DNA of 61,513 nucleotides from Lachnospiraceae bacterium (GTDB lineage Bacteria; Bacillota; Clostridia; Lachnospirales; Lachnospiraceae): assembly GCA_022781925.1 (NCBI GenBank), contig JALESO010000001.1, positions 1-61,513 on the forward strand, read 5' to 3'. Under the pieces are notes generated by a model, which was given only the letters and a program-made list of their open reading frames with translations, was not told the DNA's origin and did not search any database. Numbering within the stretch: the first letter of the stretch is position 1; the number at the start of each line of letters is the position of its first letter. Positions 1 to 7,002 of this stretch are shown here, in pieces. The position numbers and the translations under genes are program-made.

Positions 1-2
1 CT

Positions 3-122
3 ATTGTAGGTGCAGATGGTATTGAGTCTGATATACCTATTAATTTAAGTGGCGAGGAAGCGTTAAAGCTTAAGGAATCTGCAGATTCATTGAAAAAGAT
101 TATGGAGACAATTGAATTATAA
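3..122 (+). CDS. L-lactate/malate dehydrogenase family, C-terminal 39 residues (partial)
   Basis: The reading frame is open from the window edge to a TAA at 120-122. The visible tail pairs a short beta segment (VGADGIESDIPINLS) with a terminal helix (EEALKLKESADSLKKIMETI). That is the usual end of NAD-dependent lactate and malate dehydrogenases, which interconvert pyruvate and lactate (or oxaloacetate and malate) in the cytoplasm. Lactate dehydrogenase is the likelier of the two in a fermentative Firmicute, but the catalytic His and substrate-specificity loop lie outside the window, so this is family inference from the C-terminus only. A redox-protein pair follows 27 bp downstream. Confidence 0.6.
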   Translation: MVGADGIESDIPINLSGEEALKLKESADSLKKIMETIEL

Positions 123-149
123 ATTTTACACATGGAAGGAGAAAAAGGC

Positions 150-386
150 ATGGAAGTAAGGTATTATATTTGTAAGCATTGTGGAAACATTGTTGAAAAG
201 GTAAAGGATAAGGGTGTGCCTGTAATTTGTTGCGGAGAACCTATGCAGGAATTAAATGCCGGAGTGACAGATGCTGCTGTTGAGAAGCATATACCTGTAT
301 ATGCAGTACAACACAATTATAACAGTAATATAGGCGGTGTATTAATATATTTACAAGGAGGAACAACGAATGAAATACGTATGTGA
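150..386 (+). CDS. Desulforedoxin-domain protein, truncated desulfoferrodoxin
   Basis: The first 36 residues form a desulforedoxin iron site (CKHC at 9-12 and the CC pair at 28-29). The segment VEKHIPV follows, which in desulfoferrodoxin carries the first histidine of the superoxide-reductase iron centre. After about residue 53 the similarity stops, and a 25-residue tail (ending GGTTNEIRM) runs into the start of rubredoxin. Desulfoferrodoxins are about 125 aa and need three more histidines and a cysteine for superoxide reduction; none are present. I start it at ATG 150 because AAGGAG lies just upstream; an ATG at 132 precedes that site. The stop overlaps the rubredoxin start by 17 bp. It is either a decayed superoxide reductase or a free desulforedoxin; the second iron centre is certainly missing. 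Confidence 0.75.
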   Translation: MEVRYYICKHCGNIVEKVKDKGVPVICCGEPMQELNAGVTDAAVEKHIPVYAVQHNYNSNIGGVLIYLQGGTTNEIRM

Positions 387-525
387 TGTTTGCGGATGGG
401 AATACGATGAGGAGAAGGGCTATCCAGAAGGTGGTATTGCACCTGGTACAAAGTGGGAGGATGTTCCGGAAGATTTTGAATGTCCGTTATGCTTTGTAGG
501 AAAAGACCAGTTCTCAGAAGCATAA
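370..525 (+). CDS. Rubredoxin
   Basis: This 51-aa one-electron carrier has the two CxxC iron knuckles of rubredoxin: YVCDVCGW at residues 3-10 and ECPLCF at 37-42. The conserved [18 protein letters not shown] and DQF segments lie around them. Length and motif spacing are normal for the family. Rubredoxin passes electrons in the cytoplasm to superoxide reductase, rubrerythrin and similar oxygen-defence proteins. Here it overlaps the 3' end of the desulforedoxin-type gene, so the two are translationally coupled, with the Shine-Dalgarno sequence (AAGGAGG at 353-361) inside the upstream frame. Since the partner has lost its superoxide-reductase centre, this rubredoxin probably serves an electron acceptor encoded elsewhere. 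Confidence 0.93.
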   Translation: MKYVCDVCGWEYDEEKGYPEGGIAPGTKWEDVPEDFECPLCFVGKDQFSEA

Positions 526-558
526 GGGATAGAGTTAATAGCTGAATAATATCATGCA

Positions 559-583
559 GGCAGAGAGCCATTGGCTTTCTGCC
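559..583 (+). terminator. Hairpin after rubredoxin
   Basis: GGCAGAGAGCC and GGCTTTCTGCC pair over 11 bp (one G-U) around a 3-nt ATT loop, 33 bp after the rubredoxin stop. The T-tract is poor on the plus strand. It also lies just past the end of the leftward mobA gene and may stop transcripts from both sides. Confidence 0.6.
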
Positions 584-591
584 TTAGTTGA

Positions 592-2139
592 TTATAAAAC
601 TTGTTCAGATGTTTTGAAATATTCTGGCGTCTGATGATTTAGAATAGAATCTACATTTTGTCGGACAACATCCAGTTCATGTACCTGGCTTTTACAATCA
701 GAGAGAACATCTTTGTAGGCATTCAGAGAGAGTTGTAGACTGGATTTTTTTTCATATAATTTCTTAAGGGAAGGTATGGTTTCCTCTGATAAATTCTGTT
801 TTAACCAATCTCTGGCGGTCTCATATGCCTGAATTTCTGAGGCATGATTTTTTCGATAAAGTCCTTTGTTTTTGGAATTAAAAAATGCCGTATATGTCTT
901 TTTATTGCTCAGATACTGCCCGGTATAATGAATTTGCTGGTTCAAATCTTTTAGTTGTAAGAATAGATTCGTGACCTGATCCTGTGCTTTTTGTTGTTGC
1001 ATGTAGGAAGCAGCATAAGCTGATTCAAGGGAAGTTTTGTTATCTATGTCATGCTTTTGCAGATAGATGATCGTATTTGCCATCTGTTTTAAATTTGTGA
1101 TTTTTACCTTATTTGCATAAGCCGGATTCTGCATGGCTTTTATATTTGTCTGTAGGTCTACAACCAAGCGTAAATGTGATTTTACAAAAATAATAGCCAG
1201 CGGATCTTTCTGAAGAAATACCTGTTCCAAGTGTTCTTTTCCGTAGCGTGTTCCAAGTGCACGTTCAGTAATCCGTTTATTACGCTCTGGGTGCAGGTAA
1301 CTGTAACGACCCCGATGGTCAGTAACAGATATCTGGTATTTTTCAAAAAGCACAGATTGAAATTCTTCAAAATTTTTACAGACAGGGGCACATTCATCGA
1401 TGACATCTCTGAGATACTGTTTCTGTGTTTGAAATTTTTCGGATGTTGGTTTTAAGCCGGAATCAATGATTTCCTGATTTATCTTATCAAGTTTTTTCTG
1501 GCCGGATTGCTGCAACCGGTATTCTCTATCTGTGATTTTTTTCTCAGCCGGGGAGAGTAAATCCACCTGGTGCAGCCCATGCTCTTGGCACATATCCATA
1601 ATTTCCTTTTTGAAATATTTGGTGAATTTATCGGTGGCTCTATGTTTATATCCTGCTTCATGATCATGGGGCTGTGACATATAGGGAGCTCTTTCTGCCG
1701 TATATTTCCGCACACTGTTAATAACAATATGGGTATGGATATTTCCGGAATTGTTGTGCCCGTCTGTATGTGTGACGATAAGTGCCTGGTATCCTGGAAA
1801 TATTTTCTTTGCAAGAGCCAGACTGAGGGCTTGTGCTTTTTTACCTGTCAGTCCACAATCCGTTACATCAGCAGGATCATAACTTATAATATAATGATGG
1901 CTTTTAATGTCAGATGCCTTTTGATTTTTATGAAATTTTTTATTTGTGATTTCACATTCTTTATCAAAAGATTCTGGTGTACATAAATGTCCGTCGATAT
2001 AATACTCTTCCCGAAGGATAGGTCTGCCGGAATCATCAAGGATCTTTTTCCCATTATTTTCATCATGTTGAAAAAGCAGATAGTCGATCGAATCTGAATA
2101 ATTCGCATTTTTGCTTTTGATATGTTTAAGAACCGCCAT
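592..2139 (-). CDS. Relaxase / mobilization nuclease (MobA, MOB-P type)
   Basis: A relaxase nicks the element's oriT and becomes covalently attached to the DNA end that is transferred. The N-terminal domain has an early tyrosine region (NYSDSIDYLLFQHDE, about residues 11-25) and the metal-binding histidine motif (HTDGHNNSGNIHTHIVINSV, about residues 121-140). The C-terminal half is long, polar and helical, as in relaxases of vanB element Tn1549 and relatives. I start at ATG 2139, which has AGGTGA upstream, rather than the GTG at 2148. It overlaps mobC by 14 bp, so the two are one leftward operon. No conjugation channel or coupling protein is nearby, so transfer would need a helper element. 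Confidence 0.88.
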   Translation of the reverse strand: MAVLKHIKSKNANYSDSIDYLLFQHDENNGKKILDDSGRPILREEYYIDGHLCTPESFDKECEITNKKFHKNQKASDIKSHHYIISYDPADVTDCGLTGKKAQALSLALAKKIFPGYQALIVTHTDGHNNSGNIHTHIVINSVRKYTAERAPYMSQPHDHEAGYKHRATDKFTKYFKKEIMDMCQEHGLHQVDLLSPAEKKITDREYRLQQSGQKKLDKINQEIIDSGLKPTSEKFQTQKQYLRDVIDECAPVCKNFEEFQSVLFEKYQISVTDHRGRYSYLHPERNKRITERALGTRYGKEHLEQVFLQKDPLAIIFVKSHLRLVVDLQTNIKAMQNPAYANKVKITNLKQMANTIIYLQKHDIDNKTSLESAYAASYMQQQKAQDQVTNLFLQLKDLNQQIHYTGQYLSNKKTYTAFFNSKNKGLYRKNHASEIQAYETARDWLKQNLSEETIPSLKKLYEKKSSLQLSLNAYKDVLSDCKSQVHELDVVRQNVDSILNHQTPEYFKTSEQVL

Positions 2140-2503
2140 CTGTATCACCTGCCATTTCCAAAACTTTTTTCCTTAATTTGAAAAGATCTGCAATACACTG
2201 GTGGATTTCATCTTCTATGGCAAGAGAGCGCATACCGCCGGTATTAAAATATTTTGCGATCTGATTCAAATTGGAACCGATTTTTCCATATTCGCCAACA
2301 AGTTTTTTCAGATCGTCCATGTCTGCAACGATTTCATATCTAACAGGAACTGTTCCATTTAGAATTAGCTGTCGAATATATTCTGATCGTGATAATCCAG
2401 CCATAGTTGCAGCGCGATTTACAATATTCAATTCAATATCTGTAAGCTTGAGTGTGATAACATTTTTATATTTTAAGTGATTTTGTTTATTCCTTACAGT
2501 CAT
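2126..2503 (-). CDS. MobC-type relaxosome accessory protein
   Basis: This 125-aa protein carries a ribbon-helix-helix-like N-terminus (VITLKLTDIELNIVNRAA), then LSRSEYIRQLIL, and the MobC signature EYGKIGSNLNQIAKYFNTGG near residues 71-90. Such proteins bind oriT and help the relaxase open the strands. The start at ATG 2503 has GGAAAGAG upstream; a TTG at 2518 would add five residues. It lies directly upstream of and overlaps the relaxase, the order seen in the Tn1549 mobilization module, and the structured candidate oriT sits immediately 5' of it. Confidence 0.85.
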   Translation of the reverse strand: MTVRNKQNHLKYKNVITLKLTDIELNIVNRAATMAGLSRSEYIRQLILNGTVPVRYEIVADMDDLKKLVGEYGKIGSNLNQIAKYFNTGGMRSLAIEDEIHQCIADLFKLRKKVLEMAGDTDGGS

Positions 2504-2588
2504 AGCATCTCTTTCCAAAAATTAATAGATATTTTTAAAATCCACTGAAATATCGGCTGTCCCGTCCGATAAAGATTCAGTGTTGCGC

Positions 2589-2659
2589 CCACATTTAATG
2601 TGGAAGCCAGATTAGCACATTTTGTGCCAAACGAGGGTATGGGGAAACGTAATCCCCAT
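2589..2659. other. Candidate origin of transfer (oriT)
   Basis: The 380-bp gap upstream of mobC holds no gene but has three perfect inverted repeats within 71 bp. They are CCACAT-TTA-ATGTGG (2589-2603), GCACA-TTT-TGTGC (2615-2627) and ATGGGGA-N7-TCCCCAT (2639-2659). Clustered inverted repeats just upstream of mobC/mobA are where oriT lies in related mobilization modules. The nick site cannot be read from sequence alone. The rest of the gap (2660-2829) contains no ORF I would support. Confidence 0.45.
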
Positions 2660-2829
2660 CAAGATAACGACTTAGAAGTAGGACCGAAACCATGAAAATG
2701 GGTTAAGGTAATACCTAAGTGGATCTTGCTCTTGAAGAGATGTACCCTTTCATAAAACGTGTAGGTACAGAGAATTATACAAAAGAGATTGGATAAAAAA
2801 TAGAAAAATTATAGAAGAACAAATTGAAA

Positions 2830-2851
2830 GGCACCGGAAGAAACCGATGCC
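2830..2851 (-). terminator. Terminator of the dUTPase-thyX operon
   Basis: GGCACCGG and CCGATGCC pair with one mismatch around a 6-nt loop. Read on the minus strand the hairpin ends in GGTGCCTTTC, 33 bp past the dUTPase stop. Confidence 0.55.
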
Positions 2852-2883
2852 TCATTTTAATATGATCAGAAAAATCTGGTATT

Positions 2884-3297
2884 TTATTGCCCTGTGCTTC
2901 CAAATGCACCTGTTCCGCGTTCTGTGCCAAGTTCTAATACGAAATCTGCAATTACCACAGGTGTGATCACTAGCTGCCCGACGCGTGTATTTTTTGGAAT
3001 GGTCTGGGTAGATGTACTTACATTGCTGATGATCGCATGGACTTCACCCCGGTATCCGGAATCAATCGGTGGAAGTTCGCAGACAAGACCTTTTACTGCC
3101 ATGCTACTTCTGGGGAAAACATATCCGGCATATCCGTCTGGAATGATCAGTCCAAATCCAAGAGGGATTCTTGCAATCTCCCCCGGTTTTAAGGTGCAGT
3201 CATAAGGCATGAATACATCTGCACCGGCATCATTTTCGTGTGGTCGGAAAGGATGATGATCTTCTTTCAGCCCAAAGTCGATGAGTTTAATTTTCAT
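2884..3297 (-). CDS. dut: dUTP diphosphatase
   Basis: It hydrolyses dUTP to dUMP and pyrophosphate, keeping uracil out of DNA and feeding thymidylate synthesis. All five motifs of the trimeric dUTPase fold are present in 137 aa: DAGADVF (24-30), PRSSMA (about 62-67), IDSGYRGEV (about 78-86), RVGQLVI (about 104-110) and the C-terminal RGTGAFGSTG. It overlaps the thyX-like gene by 11 bp and is the last gene of a three-gene leftward operon inside the mobile element. dUTPase next to ThyX and an NTP-PPase is typical of phage nucleotide cassettes; here the unit sits between relaxase genes and an integrase. Confidence 0.93.
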   Translation of the reverse strand: MKIKLIDFGLKEDHHPFRPHENDAGADVFMPYDCTLKPGEIARIPLGFGLIIPDGYAGYVFPRSSMAVKGLVCELPPIDSGYRGEVHAIISNVSTSTQTIPKNTRVGQLVITPVVIADFVLELGTERGTGAFGSTGQ

Positions 3298-4066
3298 GAT
3301 GATTCACCTTTTTCTGTGCAAGCAGTGGATAGTCCGACTGCAGGATTTTATCAGGCGTCCAGATTTTGGGAATAGATCTGTTGCAGGACATTTGCTTTTC
3401 CATGCAGGAGCTTCTTTGACAGAAAGGTCCGGTCAGATCGGGGGCAAAGAGAATCGGACTCAACTGGTATAATTTTTCCCAGATTTGGAGCATAACGATA
3501 CGTGTCTCATCTGTATTTCTTCTGCAGGTTCTCTGCCCGATCATATGTTTCCACTGGTAAGGTGTTGCACTGATGATCAGGACATTTCGCAATCCCTGTG
3601 GTGTCGCATATCCAGCAGCATCATGACTGATTCCGGCAGCGCAGAGTTTTTCATAATTATTGAGATCAGACTGACAGCTTTTCGTGTAGAGTTCCTGAAT
3701 GTTTTCCTCTGCTTTGAGAATTTCATAAGGAATTGCAAATGCTGCATGTCCGGAATAATTGCTGTACTGCAAAGATGCGCTCATATATTTAACTTCATTC
3801 TGATGTCTTGTGATCTGTGTCAGAAAACGTCTGCTTGCGCCAACCACAGCAACGGTGATGACCATAAATTTCTGGACGGTTGGATGTGGAAGCCCCGCAA
3901 TATGCTCTACTGTTTCTTTGCTATAGGTCTGATGATAAAGATCCATCAGATCTTCCATGTTTCGGATTGTATGGCCACGTTGCGTGAGCCTGGCCGCGAA
4001 AACCATATTCTGTTCTGCTTCCTGAATGCCGTAACAGTTCAGGATAGCTGTCTCAATGTGATTCAT
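3287..4066 (-). CDS. thyX: ThyX-like flavin-dependent thymidylate synthase
   Basis: ThyX methylates dUMP to dTMP using methylenetetrahydrofolate, FAD and NADPH. The match is to the clostridial/phage branch: a helical N-terminus, the region FLTQITRHQNEVKYMSASLQ (residues 81-100) at the place of the ThyX motif, and a C-terminal MIGQRTCRRNTDETR segment. The classic RHR-X7-S motif is altered: the third residue is Gln (RHQ) and the downstream Ser is displaced by one position, so activity is uncertain. ATG 4066 sits 9 nt from GGAGG; ATG 4072 is also possible but only 3 nt away. The 3' end overlaps dut, and the 5' end overlaps the NTP-PPase gene. Confidence 0.8.
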   Translation of the reverse strand: MNHIETAILNCYGIQEAEQNMVFAARLTQRGHTIRNMEDLMDLYHQTYSKETVEHIAGLPHPTVQKFMVITVAVVGASRRFLTQITRHQNEVKYMSASLQYSNYSGHAAFAIPYEILKAEENIQELYTKSCQSDLNNYEKLCAAGISHDAAGYATPQGLRNVLIISATPYQWKHMIGQRTCRRNTDETRIVMLQIWEKLYQLSPILFAPDLTGPFCQRSSCMEKQMSCNRSIPKIWTPDKILQSDYPLLAQKKVNHHEN

Positions 4067-4379
4067 AGGCATGTTCCTCCTCTAAGAGTGCTTTCAGCAG
4101 GATCAAGTAATTAATGCAGTCAGTGATTTTTTCGTCCCATTGCTCCAATTCAAAATGAAACAGATTGGAATAGCACATATCGTATATGGATACGACATGC
4201 TTTGACATCATACCTGCAAGTGCAGCTTTTGGATCACAATTTTGTAAAGCTGCAGCCATCTTGAATGCACTGAGACGGTCTGTGTTGTCACCGGTGTATT
4301 CTTTCTTTTTGTGTGCAAGAATATCCGAACACTTTTTCATTTGAATTTCAAATACATCATTAAATTCTTCTTGAGTCAT
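4053..4379 (-). CDS. MazG-like / phage-type all-alpha NTP pyrophosphohydrolase-like protein
   Basis: This 108-aa all-helical protein starts at ATG 4379, with AAGGAGG upstream. It contains EIQMKKCSDILAHKKKEYTG, then DRLSAFKMAA, MMSKHVVSIYDM, and a C-terminal EKITDCINYLILLKALLEEE. This is the pattern of small phage-encoded all-alpha NTP-PPases and nucleotide-modification helpers: a K-K-x-E-Y helix followed by a D-x-x-x-D-x-x-N-Y helix. Such enzymes cleave dNTPs to monophosphates, here possibly making dUMP for ThyX. It is first in the NTP-PPase/thyX/dut operon, overlapping thyX by about 14 bp. The family assignment rests on pattern only; the catalytic Glu/Asp set cannot be proven by eye. Confidence 0.6.
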   Translation of the reverse strand: MTQEEFNDVFEIQMKKCSDILAHKKKEYTGDNTDRLSAFKMAAALQNCDPKAALAGMMSKHVVSIYDMCYSNLFHFELEQWDEKITDCINYLILLKALLEEEHAYESH

Positions 4380-4746
4380 GTGATAAATCCTCCTTCTGTA
4401 ATCAGGGGTTCTATGAAATGAACTGCACCGATCTGTCAGCTGTCCCTTCTGGCATGGTGCGATGCTGAGGATCATTTTATAGAAAAGCTCCTTCATAAAT
4501 TGTGTGGGTGAAAGGGCTTATACAAATATTTAGCGAAATAAAAAGTTAAAAATTTTACCAGATTCTTTTGTATAGCACTGAGCTGATAAACGATAAGTGA
4601 AAGAAGTAATAACCACATATACATGAGGACACTGACACGATGGGACAGGTGCCATTGCTGATGTATACACATGGCAAAATGCTGGAAAGGATTGGTGGAG
4701 ATAAGAATTAGAATATTACAAATTTATCGAATGGAAGAGGTAGAAG
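4380..4746. other. Divergent intergenic region, NTP-PPase / HTH regulator
   Basis: These 367 bp separate the leftward nucleotide operon from the rightward HTH-xis-int unit and must hold both promoters. It is AT-rich around 4500-4620. I found no convincing sigma-A pair and no gene; the open frame extending upstream of 4379 lacks a ribosome site and family similarity. Confidence 0.4.
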
Positions 4747-5097
4747 ATGATCTATAACATTTATGCAGTAGGAGATTCTTTGCGGAATATCAGAAAAAAA
4801 TACGGATATACACAAAATGATATGGCAGAGAGTCTAGGCATTAGTTATACGCATTATTCTCAGATTGAGCAGGGCAGGCATCGTATGAGTATGCAACTTA
4901 TGATGAAGATTGTATCAAAGTATGGTGTGGATCCTAATAGTCTGTTAGGAATACAACTGCAAGGAAAAAGTACGGATGAAGAGATCTTGATTCTGGAACA
5001 AAAATTGAAAAATCTGCAACCTGTTGAACGAGAATATGTGATTTCTATATGTCTGATTTTGATAGAAAAATTACAGAACCTGAATAAAAATGTATAA
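4747..5097 (+). CDS. XRE-family helix-turn-helix regulator
   Basis: A 116-aa DNA-binding protein with a Cro/CI-type HTH at residues 10-62: LRNIRKKYGYTQNDMAESLG followed by the recognition helix SYTHYSQIEQGR. After a DPNSLLG turn, the remaining 45 residues are a charged, probably dimer-forming helical tail. It is the first gene of the rightward HTH-xis-int unit, starting 11 bp before xis, and faces the nucleotide operon across the divergent gap. It is therefore the obvious candidate for controlling excision and the divergent promoter. A GGAAGAGG sequence precedes the ATG. Confidence 0.88.
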   Translation: MIYNIYAVGDSLRNIRKKYGYTQNDMAESLGISYTHYSQIEQGRHRMSMQLMMKIVSKYGVDPNSLLGIQLQGKSTDEEILILEQKLKNLQPVEREYVISICLILIEKLQNLNKNV

Positions 5098-5108
5098 GGA
5101 GAAAATAC

Positions 5109-5312
5109 ATGGCAAGAAAGATAGACATTCCAACATGGGAAAAGATAAATTTAACGCTAGATGAAGCCGCGGCTTACTCAAACATTGGAGTAAACAGGCT
5201 AAGTTCGTTGATTAGAGATCCTAATTGCAGATTTGTACTTCATGTTGGAACAAAAAATCTGATAAAGCGAAGAGAATTTGAACAGTACCTTAGGACAATA
5301 TCAGATTTGTAA
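5109..5312 (+). CDS. xis: Excisionase (Tn916 Xis type)
   Basis: This 67-aa winged-helix directionality factor binds the element ends and steers integrase toward excision. The MerR/excisionase signature is clear: PTWEKINLTLDEAAAYSNIG (8-27), a turn with NRLSSLIRD, and a basic C-terminus (GTKNLIKRREFEQYL) typical of Tn916-family Xis. It begins 11 bp after the HTH gene with AAGGAGAAAA upstream, and is followed by a stable hairpin before int. Length is normal for the family. Confidence 0.9.
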   Translation: MARKIDIPTWEKINLTLDEAAAYSNIGVNRLSSLIRDPNCRFVLHVGTKNLIKRREFEQYLRTISDL

Positions 5313-5330
5313 GAAAAGTAATTGAGGAAG

Positions 5331-5377
5331 AAAAGCCTGATATGTTAGAATAAAAATATCATATCAGACTTTTCTTT
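5331..5377 (+). terminator. Hairpin between xis and int
   Basis: AAAAGCCTGATATG (5331-5344) pairs with CATATCAGACTTTT (5360-5373) with one mismatch, followed by CTTTT. It lies 18 bp after the xis stop and 24 bp before the integrase start, so it probably terminates or attenuates read-through from xis into int. Confidence 0.6.
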
Positions 5378-5400
5378 TATTCTGTAGAAAGGAAATACAG

Positions 5401-6624
5401 ATGAGTAGAAAAGATTCTAAAGGAAGAGTTTTGAAAAAAGGTGAGAGCCAGAGAAAAAATGGATTGTATCAATATCGCTATAAAGATCTTACAGGAAAGA
5501 GAGAATATGTTTATAGCTGGAGACTTGTTGCATCCGACCGTATACCTGAAGGGAAAGAAAATTTACCACCTTTGCGTGAACGGGAAAAAGAAATTGAACT
5601 GATTTTACAAAAAGGAGGAATTGCATCAGAAATACAATTTACATTAAATAATATGTTTGATACTTATGTTATGCAAAAAAAGCATAAGGGAAAACCATTA
5701 AGTGAGACAACAAAAATCAACTATAAATCAATGTGGAATAATAATATCCGTGAGACTGCATGGGGAAATATGCGGATTGTGGATATTAAAAAGTCTAATA
5801 TCGTTGATTTATTAAATTACATTACCGAAGATGGAAAATCTTATGGAACTGCATTATTTTTCAAAAAAGTATTGTCGGGTGTCTTTAATATGGCGATAGA
5901 TGATGGGATTATAGATAAAAATCCAACGGTTCGTGTAATGGATGAAATCGAAGGAGAGCAAAAGATAAAAAATGCATTGACTGTTGAACAGCAGGAAGGT
6001 TTACTTGAGTTCGCAAAGGTTAATAATCCATACATGTATATGATATTGGTGTTTATGCTTGATACAATGTGCAGGTTCGGTGAAATGGCTGGCATTACGT
6101 GGAAAGATATTGATATGAAAAATCAAATTGTAAGTATTAATCATCAGTTAACCTATCGAAAGTATGAGGGAGATCCCCACGCAACATTTCGTATTACTCT
6201 GACCAAAGGTAAGAATACGCGAATAATCCCCATGACAAACAGATTACGTAAGGTGCTTCTTGATTTGAAAAAAGATTATAAGTACTTCCATACAGAGGAA
6301 ACTGTGGATGGAATGAATGGATTTTTGTTTTGCACTATGAGAGGAAGTCTACAGGTTACGTCAATGTTTAATAGTGATTTGAAAGCCTTAGTGAACGAGT
6401 ATAACAAGACTGCAGAATACCCGATTGATGAGATTAGTTCTCATACATTACGGCATACAGGATGTACCAGAAATGCGGAGGCAGGAATGGATTTAAGAGT
6501 ACTCCAGTATCTGATGGGACATAAAAGTATGCGTCTTACCACTCTTATTTATAATCATGTACAGATGCAGCGTGCAAAGAATGCTGTTGTTAGGTTAGAA
6601 ACACAGAAAGTACAGTCTATGTGA
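5401..6624 (+). CDS. int: Tyrosine recombinase / integrase (Tn916 family)
   Basis: This 407-aa site-specific recombinase integrates and excises the element through a covalent 3'-phosphotyrosine intermediate. An N-terminal AP2-like arm-binding domain (about 1-65, NGLYQYRYKDLTGKREYVYS) precedes a SAM-like core-binding domain (about 75-170). The catalytic domain follows, with Arg I in LDTMCRFGEMAG, the HxLRH box in SSHTLRHTGCTRN, LMGHKSM and the nucleophile Tyr in TTLIYNHV. All catalytic residues are visible, so it should be active. It is the last gene of the element, as in Tn916 and Tn1549, and is followed 50 bp later by phased short repeats that may be its arm sites. Confidence 0.95.
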   Translation: MSRKDSKGRVLKKGESQRKNGLYQYRYKDLTGKREYVYSWRLVASDRIPEGKENLPPLREREKEIELILQKGGIASEIQFTLNNMFDTYVMQKKHKGKPLSETTKINYKSMWNNNIRETAWGNMRIVDIKKSNIVDLLNYITEDGKSYGTALFFKKVLSGVFNMAIDDGIIDKNPTVRVMDEIEGEQKIKNALTVEQQEGLLEFAKVNNPYMYMILVFMLDTMCRFGEMAGITWKDIDMKNQIVSINHQLTYRKYEGDPHATFRITLTKGKNTRIIPMTNRLRKVLLDLKKDYKYFHTEETVDGMNGFLFCTMRGSLQVTSMFNSDLKALVNEYNKTAEYPIDEISSHTLRHTGCTRNAEAGMDLRVLQYLMGHKSMRLTTLIYNHVQMQRAKNAVVRLETQKVQSM

Positions 6625-6674
6625 GAGTGTGTGAAAATGGTCATATTATTTTGTGTTTGAAATAGTTTATGGCG

Positions 6675-6725
6675 TACACCAATTTACACCAATTTTTACA
6701 CCATCTATACACCATTTTTGGTGTA
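6675..6725. repeat. Phased TACACCA repeats next to int (putative Int arm sites / element end)
   Basis: Four direct copies of TACACCA start at 6675, 6685, 6697 and 6708 (10, 12 and 11 bp apart, about one helical turn). An inverted TGGTGTA follows at 6719-6725 and forms a 7-bp stem with the fourth copy. Placement 50 bp after int, and the spacing, suggest protein-binding sites on one DNA face, such as integrase arm sites near the element's right end. The 6625-7002 gap otherwise holds only the operator and promoter of the next gene. Confidence 0.6.
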
Positions 6726-6826
6726 GATATAAAGAATTATAAAGAAATACATGAAAGCGAAAGTATAAAGAATCCAGTAATACCGGGATATGAGGTGATT
6801 TATAGAGTTATAAAAATATGTTCAAG

Positions 6827-6891
6827 CTTACAAAAATGTAAGAAAACTGTAAGTCAAATCGATGGCTTGAACCCGGTCCATTTGTTATGAT
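6827..6891 (+). promoter_or_regulatory. BceR-like operator and promoter of the ABC transporter
   Basis: CTTACA-AAAA-TGTAAG (6827-6842) contains TTACA-N4-TGTAA, which fits the BceR-type consensus TnACA-N4-TGTAA known for peptide-antibiotic transporters. A third half-site TGTAA lies at 6848-6852, 11 bp further on. A -10-like TATGAT is at 6886-6891 with only a weak -35 (TGGCTT, 6863-6868), as expected of an activator-dependent promoter. Confidence 0.6.
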
Positions 6892-7002
6892 AGTCTCAAC
6901 AAAGAAACAAGCATGCTGAAACAAAAATAAAAACATTCTGCAAGACATGAAATTATGAAAATCATGCAATGTCGGGCAGAACACAGCAAAGGAGTGACCA
7001 TT

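Noticed and set aside
2560-2800. Possible group II intron or other large ribozyme upstream of mobC, because of a GTTGCGCCC start and many short stems.
   Set aside because: No reverse transcriptase, domain V or intron boundary could be recognized; oriT is the simpler explanation.
6669-6890. 73-codon open frame after int.
   Set aside because: No ribosome site or family similarity, and it runs through the phased repeats and the BceR-like operator.
551-6968. ATCATGCA occurs at 551-558 and 6961-6968, flanking the mobile element, as a possible att duplication.
   Set aside because: An 8-mer match across flanks of a few hundred bp is expected by chance, and Tn916-type integrases do not normally leave such direct repeats. 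The right copy also lies beyond the transporter's operator and promoter.
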